From: Amorphophallus konjac | Lineage: Eukaryota; Streptophyta; Magnoliopsida; Alismatales; Araceae | Length of the DNA stretch: 64,000 nucleotides | Reading direction: 5' to 3' | Assembly (NCBI GenBank): GCA_022559845.1 | Contig: CM040123.1 | Location: forward strand, 296,224,642 to 296,288,641 | In this document: in pieces, positions 12,866 to 25,908 of the stretch | Numbering within the stretch: the stretch's first letter is position 1 | Layout of the letters: the number at the start of each line of letters is the position of its first letter | Translations under genes and position numbers: made by a program | The notes under the pieces: generated by a model | Told to the model about the DNA's origin: nothing | Database searches by the model: none | The model's input: the letters and a program-made list of their open reading frames with translations, nothing else

Positions 12866-14824
12866 GCCTCCCCTCCTTCCAGAAATTTCATCCTCAAAAT
12901 TTAAGGACTAGCAAAGGAGAAGCAGGGAAGAACAACCCCAAGACACAACTTGAAACAGCACGAATCTCGAAAACACAATTTAGAGGGACACTTGTAAGAC
13001 CATAATCACAAGCACACGCTCTGGATCGAGCACGGCACCCAAGTGAACACAAGTCTGACACCTCCGAAACAAGGCAACGTCGCTTACGTCTCACAGGAAA
13101 GGAGACACGACTCATGCCACGACAACAGATATCGGGAAAATAAAACGACAGACACGGCAAGCATAAGCTTAAACAAGGAAACATAGTCCTCTCAGCTGAC
13201 AGCTCGACACATCAGCTCCAGTGCCAAAGACAACCATGAAACCTGACACACAGGATGCCAGCGACAACACCGGACCATAACACAATCAAGTCAGTCCTCA
13301 TTCAGATATTACATCCGATCGAGTCGCATGCTAACTCTATCAAGAGAGAAGAGTACAGCAAAGCTAACCCTGGTCCACACAGTGCCAAGACAAATACCCA
13401 AAATCATAGAGAAACAGCAATAAAATGACAACAACGGCAGCACTTGCAGGATCCCGGCTCCGCACTGAACACAAAATCACAGAACACCACTGCAAGCTGG
13501 GTCATATCAAGGCACAACGATAGTTGGACACACGACTACAAGGGACTAGTCGCGCATCGAGCAGCTCACCAAGAAAAGATCCATGACAACAAGAAGGACA
13601 ACGATCTTGGAAAACGCATCTCAAGGACCACGATCACGTCCTGTGAGCACAAGACCCAAGAAAGAATTGCAACGCAGAGGGTACTCAATCAGCAGGAATG
13701 CCGACAGATTCTCTAATACTCCCAAATGCCGATGCCTACACTAGAATGACTCCAGTAACGACACGGCAAACGACAACATCAAGGCATAGGAAGCCAAGAC
13801 GAAGTCACATCGTGAAAGAACAATTCTCTCGACCGATGGGTTATCAGCCCACACGCTGCCGCTGCGCACTCAAACAACGCACATAGGCATCAAAAATATC
13901 TCGGTATCCGTATCTCAGCACACACTCGGCGCCATCGCAATTCATGAAAATCATAATATATCACGCCAAGAGTACTGACCCTGCGACCAACCGATCAGAA
14001 ATTGCCTAAGTGCAAACGAAGAAGAGCACCAGCTTCAACACAAAGCATAAAGAAAATGCTAATCTCAGCTTACCTATTACGTCCTGAAACAATTAATGAG
14101 CCTTCACAACACATCGGCCGCTAGACACGGCACGACAAACACGGCGCACAACGGATCTCAACACAAAGATTAGGTCCAAAGCCAAGCAACCGTAAACCAA
14201 GGAGAAGATCATCCTCAGAATAAATACTCTCCATACTTAAGTAGACACAGGACAAAGGTATCGCCAAGATAGCAATTCCAAGGCTTACGTCGAAAAGACT
14301 CCACCAAACGGGACGAGAAGCATCATGCTCGACTAATAGTAGCTCACCAGGAAGAAAAATTCTAGGTTCGCTCGAGCATCTTCTCAATCGAGGCAAATAA
14401 AGCAATCACTTCAACAGGAGCGGAACACCTCAGGAGCTGCACAGACTTAAGCTGGGACGACCAAAACAATGTAAGAACGTGTACAGCCATCACACCAACT
14501 CTAAAAGTCACCAGCCACCTGAACAAGCCACGGAGAAATCTCGAACAATATACCGCAGATTCAAGCCTATCGGCGAACTCTGCCAAGTACGACATGATCG
14601 AGACGAATACCACGATGAAAAAAAACATCCTGTTGCATCCTGACGAGAGCAAAACCATCTCGTACAGTGCCAACACAGCACGCATAAGACCACACACGGA
14701 AAACAAGGCGACAAGGAATCGTAAAACCTAATGCCAGCAGAAGACTATACTGGACTTTCAAGACTCTGGAAACTGTATATCTCAGATTCCCATGTACTTC
14801 ACACAACAACGCTCTGATACCAAC
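12866..14824 (-). other. Element B interior, no recognisable coding
   Basis: 1959 bp. The left edge, GCCTCCCCTCCTTCC, is a polypurine tract on the minus strand. The right edge (14811-14823) is the complement of TTGGTATCAGAGC, the tRNA-Met primer site. Minus-strand open frames of up to about 114 codons near 14121-14809 show no known motif. This is the expected content of a LARD. Confidence 0.75.
14811..14823 (-). other. Primer-binding site of element B
   Basis: The complement of TTGGTATCAGAGC lies immediately inside the right-hand LTR, fixing B's orientation as minus. Confidence 0.85.
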
Positions 14825-17800
14825 TATGACGACCCAGATCCCAAATACCGAATATACCCGATAGGACTACCGAGCAGTCCCGATGCCACTTGGAACCCGT
14901 GAAGCCTCCCAAGAGCTGTAAAGCTCTGAAGGGAAAAAGGATTGTCGTGTAGTACATTGAAGCCATAGAGATGAAACAGTAAGCAATTAAATTTCATTAG
15001 ATCGGTTTGCTAAAGTAGCAGAAATAAAATTACGTTTTAATTGACAGTTTACATTTAACTATTATACCAGAGTCCAGTCCAAAGGAAAGACAAGCAGTAC
15101 AGTCAACAGAAAGAAAGACGTATGCTAAGGTCGGGGGAAGCCCGACGCAGGTACCGCTAGCTGCTACGGACATGCCACACCAGGAACCACAGAAGCAGAA
15201 CGACGTCACCCACCTGAAAAGTAGGGGTGAGTCTCATGTCACTGGCCCAGTAGGGGTCACGCGGATCCCCACTGAAAAATAACGCAGTAACACGGAACAA
15301 CTAAAATAGCAACAGTAGTAGTAAAGCAGGAAAAGCAGAAAACTACCACTGGAAAGCTGTAAAAGAAAATCGGGAGCGGAAGGAGTAGAAACGGCTAAAA
15401 GAAAAGGGAAAAGCCGTACCGAGCAAGCACGGCCGCCGAACTAGCCTCGGCTCCCTGAACTACTCCAGACAGCAACAGTAACAGAAGGGCAAACTCTGAA
15501 CTGACGAAGTCAGAAGTCATCGATCTGTTGGCAAGCTCGAGACCTAAGATGAAAGCCTACGAGACCAGACAACAAGTCTAGAAAAGACCTAGACAGACGC
15601 ATACACCTTAAAGCAAACATAACTCGATTGCCATGCACGCTGCCCTAGACACGACCACATACACGATCGAAACGTCGTATACACAACAGAACACTGACCT
15701 CGGGTAAAGCCACGAGAAGGCTAACCCGAAAGGTCACGACATACGAGAAACGCGAGAGTCACGTGTCACATGACGGAAGCACCCCCTCACTAGAAGAATA
15801 GCCAGCTGCGTCCACTAACGTATTATGCTGCGCCTACAAGTGTCTCGCCTACGCTGTCGCCTGAAGCACGACAAAGACTAAGACACGCTCAGAACCAGAA
15901 CAGGAACTACAGTAGCGAGTGACTAGATAGGGTAACGCCCGTCGGCGTCAGTCCAAACGCCCCTGACCACGTGTGCACACACCGACACTTGCTAGAGAGC
16001 CAAGCCTCTAGCTAGTTTTCCCCACCCAATAGGACGCAACTGTACAGCAGGGGCCCACAGAAACTAGCTTACAAATCGTATCTCGGGAACTGTCATGCCA
16101 CCACTCCCGGGTGGGTCGACACGTCGTAACATGTCGCCAGGCTACAACTAGTGGAGGTTTACTAGACACAGACTCCAAAGGATGAGTGCTGAAGTATAGA
16201 CAGGCAAGGAAGTACTATCGCATGTACCACGAAGCACCAGGGCAGCACACAACTGTCGAAAGACTGAGGACAAGGCAGCTAGACCTATCAACGCAACGAT
16301 CCTTGAGTCTCACGACTCAGAGTCAAGATCGTCGTACAAAGCGGAACAAGCCGCCAATCGGTCTAATCCTATGCCAGAGAAAACGACATGACCGCGTAAA
16401 CGACACACGGAGACCTGAGAGATCAACAAGACCCTCAGGACACCTGGACATGCAAACCGAGGTAAGACAATACCTCGAGGCATCCAGAACCATGTCTCGA
16501 ACTAGACGAAACTACCGAGACACACGCAAGGTTACCTATCAACCACTGGGTCACCCCGGGTTGACCGGGACCAGACAACGACTCTGAAGTGATACAAAGG
16601 CACTCCTGGCTACCTGACTATGGTTGTAGCCCTCATAGGGTGTCAGAAGATATCCATGGGACGACGGGCAAACCATGAGGTCAAGCCAAGATAATCCGGA
16701 GTCAAAACATCAGGAAATGACACTCAGAAACTAAGCGAAGGAACATATGCTAGCGGTCATAGAATGGGCCGCTAGGTGACTATAGCGGTCAAGGATTAGG
16801 CTGCTAAACCGAGTCAACCCAGAACCAACCTATTCGAACAAACCACCAAAGCGGTCTAACATAGACGCGCCACACGGACTAGGCAGTCCAAGAGACAACC
16901 GCCACACTAACCGCCCTAAAACATTGACCTAAGACAAACGACTTGTAGCGGCCTAAGAAAGACGCGCTACAGTACAGTAACGCATGAATGTTGGGCCGCC
17001 AAGGCCAACCGACTTAAATTCTTAACTAGGTCAAAAACCACGGTAACATGAATACCGAGGCAGACCACAAGCCGCCGAGACCATCCCCTCAAGATGGGAA
17101 CTCAAGGAAGGCCACTCGCATGTGGGGGAACCCCACCGCACTCACACCGATACATGGTGACTCGATCGAACGCACACAAAGCTCGAAACAAACATGCCTA
17201 TGGGCACGCTAATCGAGATAACACGTCACCTTCCGACACCCCAGAAACACGGACACGGAACCCACCGGGTGTCTGAAACACTCGTGAGGCCTTAGGTCGG
17301 TCATTGAGTCTCAACCGGACCGACCGGGACTCAAAATGGGCAAAAACATAACATTCCAGTCGACCTGAACCCTGGGGTCGGTCGACCGGACAGGGTCGGT
17401 CGACTGGCCCAGGTGGTCCGGTCGATCGGACCAATGGCTGAACCGACACGGGAAAAAGGGTTTCGGCCGATCGACCGACCCAGGTGGTCCGGTTGATCGG
17501 TCACAGCGAAAAACCGGCAGAACTTCGACGTTCGAGCCCGATTCCACGCCCCGTTCGATTCCGATCGAAGGGGAAAACATCCATAATGAGAATACCGACC
17601 TTCCACACTCCGGAAGGGATCAAAAAACACACAAACGGATTGAAATGAGCAATTCTATCGAATTGACCCTAATAGAGTCACCAGGGTTCCCGGGCTCGTA
17701 CCGGCCCCAAATGACAACCGATCGACACGAAATCAACGAATCTGGAACGTTGGCATTCTAGGGGTTCGATTGATACTAATAGATCTAAACACCGTTGCCG

Positions 17801-18519
17801 TTTTTCAGCGAACCCTACGAACACCACAAAAACATGATTTTATCGAAACTGAGCGAAACCCGCTCAAACTTGCACCGAATAAAGTGAAATTACAGGGAAA
17901 ACGTAGAGGATAAGTAGAGCTTCCGTCACCCTACCTCCACCGAAGATTCCGTGCACCGAGGTGACTAAACCACGCTGAAAATCGCATCGCGAGCTCCACC
18001 ATCGGCTTTGAATCCACCGTTCGGGATTGCACCAAAAACGATCCGATCCTCGCCCCATCGCGCACCCGATCGCTCCCACAGCATCACCTCTGCCTGCCCG
18101 AGCCTCCTCCGTCTGCAGCCGGAGCCGGAAGGGTGAGAGAAGAGAGAAAATGGGGGAGAGAGACGGTCGCGGCGGTGAATGAACAGGAGGAAGAAGAAAA
18201 GGAAGGAAAGGAAAAGGAAAAATGGAAAATGAAAAGAAATTAGGAATTTTCCTAATTTTGAAAAATCTGATTTTTGGCCCGAAAATGGACTAATTCAGAC
18301 AAATACGTAAAAATAGTCGAAACGATATTCTCGACGAGTACATCGCAACTGTGGCGTCCACGAGTCGATGAACTGAGAAATAAACTGTCGACTGAGTTCT
18401 ATAGCTTGTACAAGAGAAAAACTTACACGGATCGTAAAACTCAACTGAGGACCCACAAGAGCGATCCGAAACTCCCCGAAAAGGATCCGAAAGACCCAAT
18501 AAGAATCCAGGGTATTACA
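14825..18519 (-). repeat. Element B 5' LTR (right copy)
   Basis: 3695 bp, uninterrupted. The edge is TATGACGACCC, with the terminal TG mutated to TA, and the other end is GGTATTACA. It carries GGTCGACC palindromes around 17350-17510. Confidence 0.9.
17350..17515 (-). repeat. GGTCGACC palindrome cluster in element B LTR
   Basis: Several overlapping GGTCGACC/CCGGTCGATCGG/GGTCGACTGG palindromes occur in about 160 bp and are repeated in the left LTR at 11750-11875. For example, CCAGTCGACC at about 17356 can pair with GGTCGACTGG at about 17396. Confidence 0.7.
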
Positions 18520-18524
18520 TGAGT

Positions 18525-20465
18525 GAGGTGGAGGGTGATCCTATGGCCCCCATGGTCGAATGTGCAAGTGTTCGATCGACCTTGAAGGGTGGCATCCCGA
18601 TCAAAAAGCCAAGGCCTACCTAGGATAATGCTACCCACCTCCATAGATAACACATCACACCAGATCTCATCATGGTAAGCCTGGAAGTGCAGTGGCACCA
18701 GACATCGCAGTCTGACCAGGATGGAAGTAGAATCCACCCAAGAAACTCTATAGGGTGCGGGGTGATCCACGGGCGTCAAACCCAGACGCCTCACAGTGCC
18801 CGTAGAGATAACGTTAATGCAACTCCCGCTATCTATGATCACCTTGCAGGCCTTTCCTCTCAGCCTACAAAATGTATGGAAGATGGTGGTACGATGCCAG
18901 TCGTCACTCACCTGAGGTTGGGTTAGGATGCACCTGACTACACGCAACTGGACATCACCCTGATGCTGAGTACCTGGGACATCAACTGGCTCTCCCTCCA
19001 TTAGTTCATCAAGGAACTCCTCCGCTAAGTCCTGATCAGCCTCGTAACTGATCGGCACTAGCTCAGGTGTGGGGTCGCTGGCAGAGGGATCAGAGATAAC
19101 AAGCGACTCTCGAGTGGGACACTTGACCGAATAATGGCCAACCCCACCACACCTATAGCAAGTTCCCTGTGTCTCGAAGCCTTGGGATGTTCCACTAGCC
19201 ATCGGCCCCTTACCCTTGTCCACAAGACGGACTGGGGGTGTAGGAAGTAGGGGTCGAGTCAGCACGGCGGGCTGGGGAGGTCTAGGGGTAGGGAAGGGTG
19301 CCTGCTGGCGAAGGGGAGGATCCCTCGGAGCGAGGGGGCGCCTAGGAGCAGCGAGGTCCTGGCGAGGGCTTTCCTAGGGGCGGGCCACAGGCCACTGAGT
19401 GTAGGAACTAGGCGTGGTCCTAGGATCAGACACACATGGATATGTGACCCCTTGGCGCGGGGTAGGAGCAAACTCCGCTTCAAATTGCTCCACCTCGAGG
19501 GCAACCTGGAACGCGTCTTCCAACTTGTCCACCTTGCGGCGCAAAAGCTCATACTGAAGGTGTGGCCGTAGACCACGCCGAAAATGGGAAACAGTCAAGG
19601 AGCTTTCCTCCATGGCATCATATCGTAGAAAGTACTCGTCGAACTTGGCGATGTAATCAGAGATGGACCAATCCCCTTGGGTGAGACTCTGCCATCTGTC
19701 TATGAGACGCTGACGGTATGTGACAGGAAGGTACTTCTTCCGGAGTTTGGTCCTCATCTCATCCCAAGTCTCGACCTGGGGCTCCTGACGGTGAAACATC
19801 ATGTTCTCCATGTTCCTCCAATAAGTCTGCGCCTGCCCTAGCAGCTTCATTTTGGAAAACTTAACTTTCCGGTGGTCCGTCATCTCAAACCACTCGAAGT
19901 ACCGGTCCATATCGGCCTCCCAATCAAGATAGACCTTTGGGTCCAAGGGCCCGTCAAAAGTGGGAGGGTTTGCTTGCACCATCCTGAGGACCCGCTCGTC
20001 CTCATCATCCCTCTGTGGTCGGTGACCACGATGGCGTCGGCCATTTCCCCCATAATCATTGTCGGACTCATAGTCCTCAACATCGGGGGCACGTGGCTGT
20101 GGCTCCTCAGCCCTGAGTGGGGCGGGCTGGGCAGCAGGCACCTGAGGGGCCGGGACAGCTCCGGGGAGCTCCCGGCGGGGGACTCCCTCCACACTCTCTA
20201 TCCTTCCAACCAGACCTTGGATAGATTGGTCGAAAGTCTGAGCGCGGTCCTCCATGACCTTGAAACGGCTCTCTATAAGCTCGATATGCTCCCTAAGAGT
20301 TTGGTCGGACCTCTCCATATGCTCCCTAAGAATTTTGTTGGACCTGTCCATGCACTCCATGAGTAGAGCCACCAAGTCCTCCAGTGATCGACCTCCGGGG
20401 TTGGCACCTCGGGGTTCACCCACAGTGTCAGGGCGATGGTACTGGGCACCTCCACGGGTGGGCAT
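18525..20465 (-). pseudogene. gag: Element A gag-protease, Ty3/gypsy chromovirus
   Basis: Structural protein and protease of an LTR retrotransposon. The minus frame starts at MPTRGGAQYH (20465) and is open apart from one TAG at 19374-19376. In order: a coiled N-terminus rich in Glu/Arg; the retrotransposon gag block (PPTFDGPLDPKVYLDWE ... YLPVTYRQR); a CCHC knuckle CYRCGGVGHYSVKC; then the aspartic protease with IIDSGSCINVISTGTVRRLGL and ILGRPWLFDRD. The DSG active-site triad is present. The linker IFHTFCRLRGKACKVIIDSGS is typical of CRM/Reina/Galadriel chromoviruses. The frame is cut by element B at 18524 and continues at 6940. The TAG and the missing downstream enzymes in this window argue that it is inactive. 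Confidence 0.88.
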
Positions 20466-20703
20466 GCAATGGGACCTAAAGGGAACTAAGGGGTGACTCA
20501 ATACGACCTATATGGAAGGACCAATACAAAAAGAAAGACGACCTAGACTCCAATATCCGGTACGAGGCGGAGGTTTGATCCAAAGATCGCGCTCACGCAA
20601 GTGTGCCCCTTTCCCAATAGGCGTAGCCTATCATTCTAGGAACACCTTTGAATATACCAGATGAAATGGAGCACCTTGGACCGACTCCCCTAGACTCAAA
20701 CCG

Positions 20704-20716
20704 GCTCTGATACCAA
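20704..20716 (-). other. Primer-binding site of element A
   Basis: The complement of TTGGTATCAGAGC lies 2 bp inside the 5' LTR (20719), between the LTR and gag. Confidence 0.85.
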
Positions 20717-20718
20717 GT

Positions 20719-22850
20719 TGATGCAGGACGACAACGGGACTCGACTCAGACTAGACGCAAGCCTTGGACTCTATTAGACGACGCGACTAACAGGACGACG
20801 CGACCAGTAACAACACAACAACGCGGCACCTAAAAGAGCTCCAGAAGAGGCAAACATGCACCAAACAAGAAGTGCTAAACTCACGGTCGTCCCCGGCGAG
20901 GCAAACGTGATGATCTGCACGGTTGAGTAACCGACTTTGAGTCTCCGGTAGTCGACTCACTCTCGTGCTCGGAACAAGTCACGGGACGGGTCTCGCACTC
21001 ACAACTCACAGCAGTGATTAAGTACGAACTAGCTAGGAAAATAACCTACTCACATGCAGCGGCATCTAGAACGCATACTAAATAAGCAAATACGACAAAG
21101 AGAGTGACGAATGTACCTCCACGCTCGGGACGTGGGGAAGACGTCCCTGCCAAGTTCCATGACTCCCAGTACAGTAAATAAATTTAATTACAGCAGTGAT
21201 TTTCTTGCCCACTCCACACAGGGAGGTAAAAGGCTACACAAAAATGCCGGGAGCACCGAATTTGAGTTGACGGGCAGCAAGGTGGCGGGTTCTGGGCGGT
21301 GGCGGGCAACGGCTCCGGTTCGGTGAGTTGCTGGCCGATAGGACAGCGAACACGGATGTCCAAAGGGACGTCGACCTCCTGGGATCTTCTGAAGGTGGCG
21401 GTGCACCGGGACAGTGGCAGAGGGTCCCTGGTCGACCCCCGGGAGCGGCGGTCGCTGAAGCTATCTCGGCGTATCTTTGCTGGAATTATCAGGCGACCCC
21501 TTTTTGCAGGCCTGCCTCAGAGCAGAAATGTGCGCTCCCATGAAAATGGCCGGCACGACCAAATACAAAGTCGGATCGGGGCGAGGTTAGCGTCATTGGA
21601 AAGAGGACTCAGAGATCTTCAACATACTAGAATTTTAGTTCCATAAAATGGTTGGATTGGAAATGAAAATGACTGTAACACGCTGACTGATGTTGGCTCG
21701 GAATACAGAACTGACAGGGCAGAACGGGATCTGCCTGTTCAAGGGGTTTTACCGAAAATCAAATGAAGGATTTAGGACTTTTTTTATGGTGGAGAGGGGG
21801 AAAGGAGGTGATCACGCCATAAGTTTTTTGTATTTTTCTAACAATGTTTGAGGGGGTGGAAAATTCAGCTACCAACAGACTACCTCACAAATCTACACAC
21901 AGGCAGACTGTGGGAGGGGAAAACAAATGACTGGGAGGGGGCCTAAACGGACTCTAATCTGCATGAAAATTAAACTGGCAATGGTGGATGGTGGATGATG
22001 GGAGGAACCTACCCTCTAAACCTCATCATGATCAGACAGTTGGATGTCCCGTACCAACCTTTTTACCGAGCTGTTGTCCTGGAATCTCGAAATTTAGGAT
22101 AGCAGGGTGGAAGTCGGGTTGTGGTGGCTTGATGGTGGCACGAACGGAGGCGACGGCAGCGGTGGTCGATTGCAGCAGATAGAGGAAGAGAAGGAGAGGA
22201 AGATCTCTCAGAAATCTTAGGGTTTCAGTCGTAGATTTGGTATAGCTTGGAGGAGGAAGAAGAAGAACAAGAACAAGGGGGAGAGAGGGGGGGTGCGCCC
22301 AAGACCAAATTCACATATAATTCATCATTAATTTTGATTAAAATGCAACAAGAGACATTAAATACTAAACTCTAGACCTAGACAAATGACCTAGGATGTC
22401 CTTGGTCAAGGGGGTATAATGGGGAAATGGGGGACAAGGTGGATTAAAATAATCCTACAAGGGGACAAAGAGGGGGGCGCCCCTCTCTCCAAGTCAACAT
22501 AAATGGCTTGGTTAATTTATTCACCTTGGACCATATTAATTTCCCCTTGGACCATAATAAATAAAAAATATTCATACATGGTCAATTATTCTCCCATTGA
22601 CCCAATATTAAAATTTAAAATAATATAAACTAAAATACAACCCAAATACATGCCAAATACACATCAAATATGACCAAATACGTATAAAATATAAATACGT
22701 ATAAAATACATACTAAATTATCAAGGCTCCGGTGTAGACTCCGGACTGTCCCCCAGCCACAAAGAGGTCGGTGTCGACCGAGTCATGCTGCGTGTCCGGT
22801 ACCGACTGCTCGCTGAGTCGAGCCGTACTCTGGCTCTGGTGTCCTCACCA
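20719..22850 (-). repeat. Element A 5' LTR
   Basis: 2132 bp, plus-strand edges TGATGCAGGACG and GGTGTCCTCACCA. It is related to solo LTR F along its length. The right edge interrupts the MULE coding sequence (the frame ...VAEEGLQT ends here), so A is inserted in the MULE. The duplication should be TGTTT (22851-22855), but the partner end lies outside the window. Confidence 0.85.
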
Positions 22851-22855
22851 TGTTT

Positions 22856-24950
22856 GGAGGCCTTCTTCTGCAACACTAGTCCTGGCATAGGACTGATCAA
22901 CCTGCACTGCACCAATGTCCACAGCTGCAACACTACTCCTCCCTTCTACATTACCTTGCCCTGTCAAGCTCCCCTGTGAACACAATGCACAAACATAAGG
23001 ATTACACTTTATAGTAATAAGGAATTTAAATGGATCATTTACATTGATGAAATGGTTGTAAATAGACTACCGGACCCTGTGTTTGACTTGATGTTTGGTC
23101 AGGACCCCATTACTTTCTAGGCCTACCAGGGGACCTCCTGCATGACATAAATATATATGAGTGCTAATTAATTTACTTTCATATGCATAAGTATGCCATA
23201 TATTGTTACCTTGCTTGTGGAGTAGTAGTTTGACCCAATGTTGAGAATGGATTCTTGCATGTCTTTGCATGATGCCCAAATTGACCACACCTTTTGTACT
23301 TATGGGCCTTTGTAATTTTTTTGGCTTCATCTGGGTCTCAAATTCTCTTCTTTTTAGGTCTACCTGGTGGCCTTCTCACAATGGGGGGGAGAACTTTTAG
23401 TCCATATTTAATCCATTATGCTTTGTCAGGCATAGGGCTGATGCCCAAACCATAGGTGGCTTTATAAGCTGCCACTGTGTAACATCTGTCATTATAATCC
23501 TCACATTTAATGCCCCTTCCGCTTGCTAAGAATGCACATGCATGTGAGCATGGGAGGCTTATTTTCTGCCAAGCTATACAGGTACAAGTTTTCTGGTTCA
23601 AGTCTACAACTTCACGCACTTCTGGACCTGTCACCCGAGCAGTCTCGTTAAATCCTTTCTCCACTAAATATCCCCCCAATTTTCTTGTCATGATAGATAT
23701 GTACTTCCTGGCCCTAGGAACCAAGACATCAGTCCATTTTTCATCCCTTGACCTCCTAATGTGCATGGTCTTCATCATTTTGGAATGAATTACATCTATA
23801 CAGTCCAATATAGGTCTCCAACGTGCATCTCAGATGTAGGCATTGAATGATTCACTTAAATTATTTATTATATGATGTCATTTAGCACGTGGATGGAACT
23901 GTGACCTACTCCATACAACCCCCCTCATGGCCGCTAATGTCAAATATGCATCTGTCTCTGGAGAATTTTCTTTGATTTGCATCATCCAGTCCAAGAAATC
24001 AACTTCAATATATGATCTTACAGCATTCCACAAGAGTCTCTTCATGAATTCACCTGGAAATGACATCTTGAAGTTCTTATACAGATGTCTAAGGCATACC
24101 TTATGCTCAACACCTGGGAAAACAAGTGGGAGGCCTTCTTCTAACCCCTTTTGTCTGTCAGACATGAAAGACAAATCACTAGACTGACCAATGGCTTGCT
24201 TCAGAGCATCCTCAAACAAGGTCCAGCTATCTGCATTTTCTCCTTCCACAATTGCTATGGCTAGTGGAAAAATTCTATTGTTCCCATCAAACGAGGTGGC
24301 AGATAGTAAGGTACCTCTAAAGATACCTTTCAAGTGACATCCATCTAAGCCAATTAGGTGCCTGCATCCCAACTTAAAACCCTCAATACAAGCCTTTAAA
24401 CATACAAACATTATGAAAAATCTATCATTGTCATTTGTCCGATATTTGACTAGACTCTCAGGGTTCTTTAAGACTAGTTCATGCTATAGGTCAGGTACTA
24501 TGCCATACATTACTTCCCAAGAACCATGAATTTGCTCCAATGCCATTTGCTTGCCTCTATAAACCCGGTGGTACAGAATGTCCACATGGTATTGAGCATT
24601 CAACCTTCTTGAAATTTCTTTCATTGTAACATCTCCTTCAGTCCTAAGCCACCCAATGCATGTACTTGCCACCCACTTCTGAGTGGCCATATGATTCTCA
24701 CCCTTATTTGCCCCCGTACAAGTGTGTTGAGGTTGAAGCTTCTTTATCTGAAATGTATGGCCATCAGGTAAACGAGAAGCATGCATTCTCCGCTTGCATC
24801 TCTTCTCAGCACAAATTACTGTGACCCTAGTTGGTTCTGATTTTTTGTAGTTGACTGCAAATTCATTTTTGATTGCATACTGGGCAAGTGCTAGTCTGAA
24901 TGCATTAATATTATCAAATCTACTTCCTAAAAACATATCCGGATCATGCA
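22856..24950 (-). pseudogene. MULE transposase body (MULE domain, SWIM finger, zinc knuckle)
   Basis: Mutator-like transposase, decayed. In minus-strand order: a zinc-binding DNA-interaction segment (DPDMFLGSRFDNINAFRLALAQYA, ICAEKRCKRRMHA, QPQHTC); the catalytic core with LIGLDGCHLKG and SFMSDRQKGLEEG supplying the two Asp positions; GVEHKVCLRHLYKNFK; then the SWIM finger CTCIAWQKISLPCSHACAFL; and a knuckle KRCGQFGHHAKTC whose first Cys position reads Tyr. Stops occur at about 24484 (TAG), 23875 (TGA), 23827 (TGA), 23410 and 23336. The C-terminal tail (SLTGQGNVEG...) runs to 22856, where element A cuts it. Its N-terminus is at 43083-43727, split off by element E. Confidence 0.88.
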
Positions 24951-25259
24951 TGTTTTGTTGTGTCCCTGTGATTTTGATGATAGCAAGCACTATAAGTCAT
25001 CATCTGTTTGAATCTGCATATAAATCTGTTTGTGTTGCATTGTGTTGCATATGCATGTTTCATTGAACGTCTTATCTGAATGACATAACCAACGAACAGG
25101 CTGAGGCTGTGTGGTATGTGCATTGGTGCATTTCATAGTTGTTGATGCATTTCATAATTGCATTTAATCTGGATTGTTTGATGTTAGATGCTGCTATACC
25201 CTATTAGCATTGTCTGGACAGTAGTGGGTCGACCCCCCTTTCCTGATGGGTCGACCCCC

Positions 25260-25870
25260 CAGTTCAGCAAGTCTATACAACGCCATTCTGTTCATGCATC
25301 AAATCTCCATGTCTACACACTGCATTTAGGCAAAGTCTGCACATTGGTAGAGTCTGTACATCGCCTTCTCATTTCTTCAAGTCTATACATCCACAGTTGA
25401 ACCTCAAAGTCTACACATCGCCTCATTTCTTCAGAGTCTATACATCTTCAGTGCATGAGTGTCTTACAAGTCCATACATTACTTTGGGCATCCAAGTCTG
25501 TATATTGGGCTCTTCATTCAAAGTCTGCAAAGCGCCATGTACATTCTTCAAAGTCAAGACATTGCACTGTAGATGCATCGAAGGGAAGTATGCACATCGG
25601 ACTCTTCATGAGAAGTCTATACACTGGAAGTGTGTACGTTGTTCAGCTGCCTTGATCAAGTCTGTATAGCAAGCAGCATCCTTATGTTTCAAGCCATTCG
25701 CCAAGTCTATACAATGGCTTCGGCACACCAAGTCTATACAATGGCTATGGCACTCCAAGTCTGTACATCGCTTCAGGCACTCCTGTGCAAAGTCTATACA
25801 TTGTATCTTTTACCTACGTTGCTCGAAACAAACTCTATACACTGCTAGATGATCAAGTCTGAACATTGGC
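25260..25870 (+). repeat. AAGTCTATACA interspersed array, left part
   Basis: About 20 copies of AAGTCT(A/G)(T/C)ACA separated by unlike spacers of roughly 12-30 bp, in the U3 of LTR E. A pair of GTCGACCCCCC motifs precedes it (25228-25262). It continues at 40330 on the other side of the CACTA insertion. Confidence 0.9.
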
Positions 25871-25877
25871 GGCTTTC

Positions 25878-25908
25878 CACTACCAGAAAAAGCGGGATTT
25901 CAGACGGA
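25878..25908 (+). repeat. CACTA terminal inverted repeat, left
   Basis: CACTACCAGAAAAAGCGGG followed by ATTTCAGACGGA, paired with the complement of 40290-40320 (CACTACCAAAAAAAGTGGG...). Confidence 0.93.

Larger units (their letters stand above)
6941..18519 (-). mobile_element. Element B: large non-autonomous LTR retrotransposon (LARD), Tekay-related
   Basis: 11,579 bp flanked by an exact TGAGT duplication (6936-6940 and 18520-18524). LTRs of about 3.65-3.7 kb begin TGTGACGACCC on the plus strand and end ...ATTACA/ATGACA. The left copy is enlarged by solo LTR F. The 1.96-kb interior has a primer site and a polypurine tract for minus-strand orientation but no recognisable gag or pol. LTR termini (TG(T/A)RACGACCC...TTACA) and the 3' pre-LTR sequence (GCCTCCCC, then TTCATCCTC) match element D, so D-like Tekay elements are the likely source of enzymes (inference). 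It is inserted in element A. Confidence 0.9.

Noticed and set aside
12469..13184. Minus-strand open frames at the end of B's LTR and start of its interior
   Set aside because: They span the LTR-interior boundary or low-complexity CT-rich leader sequence and match no retroelement domain.
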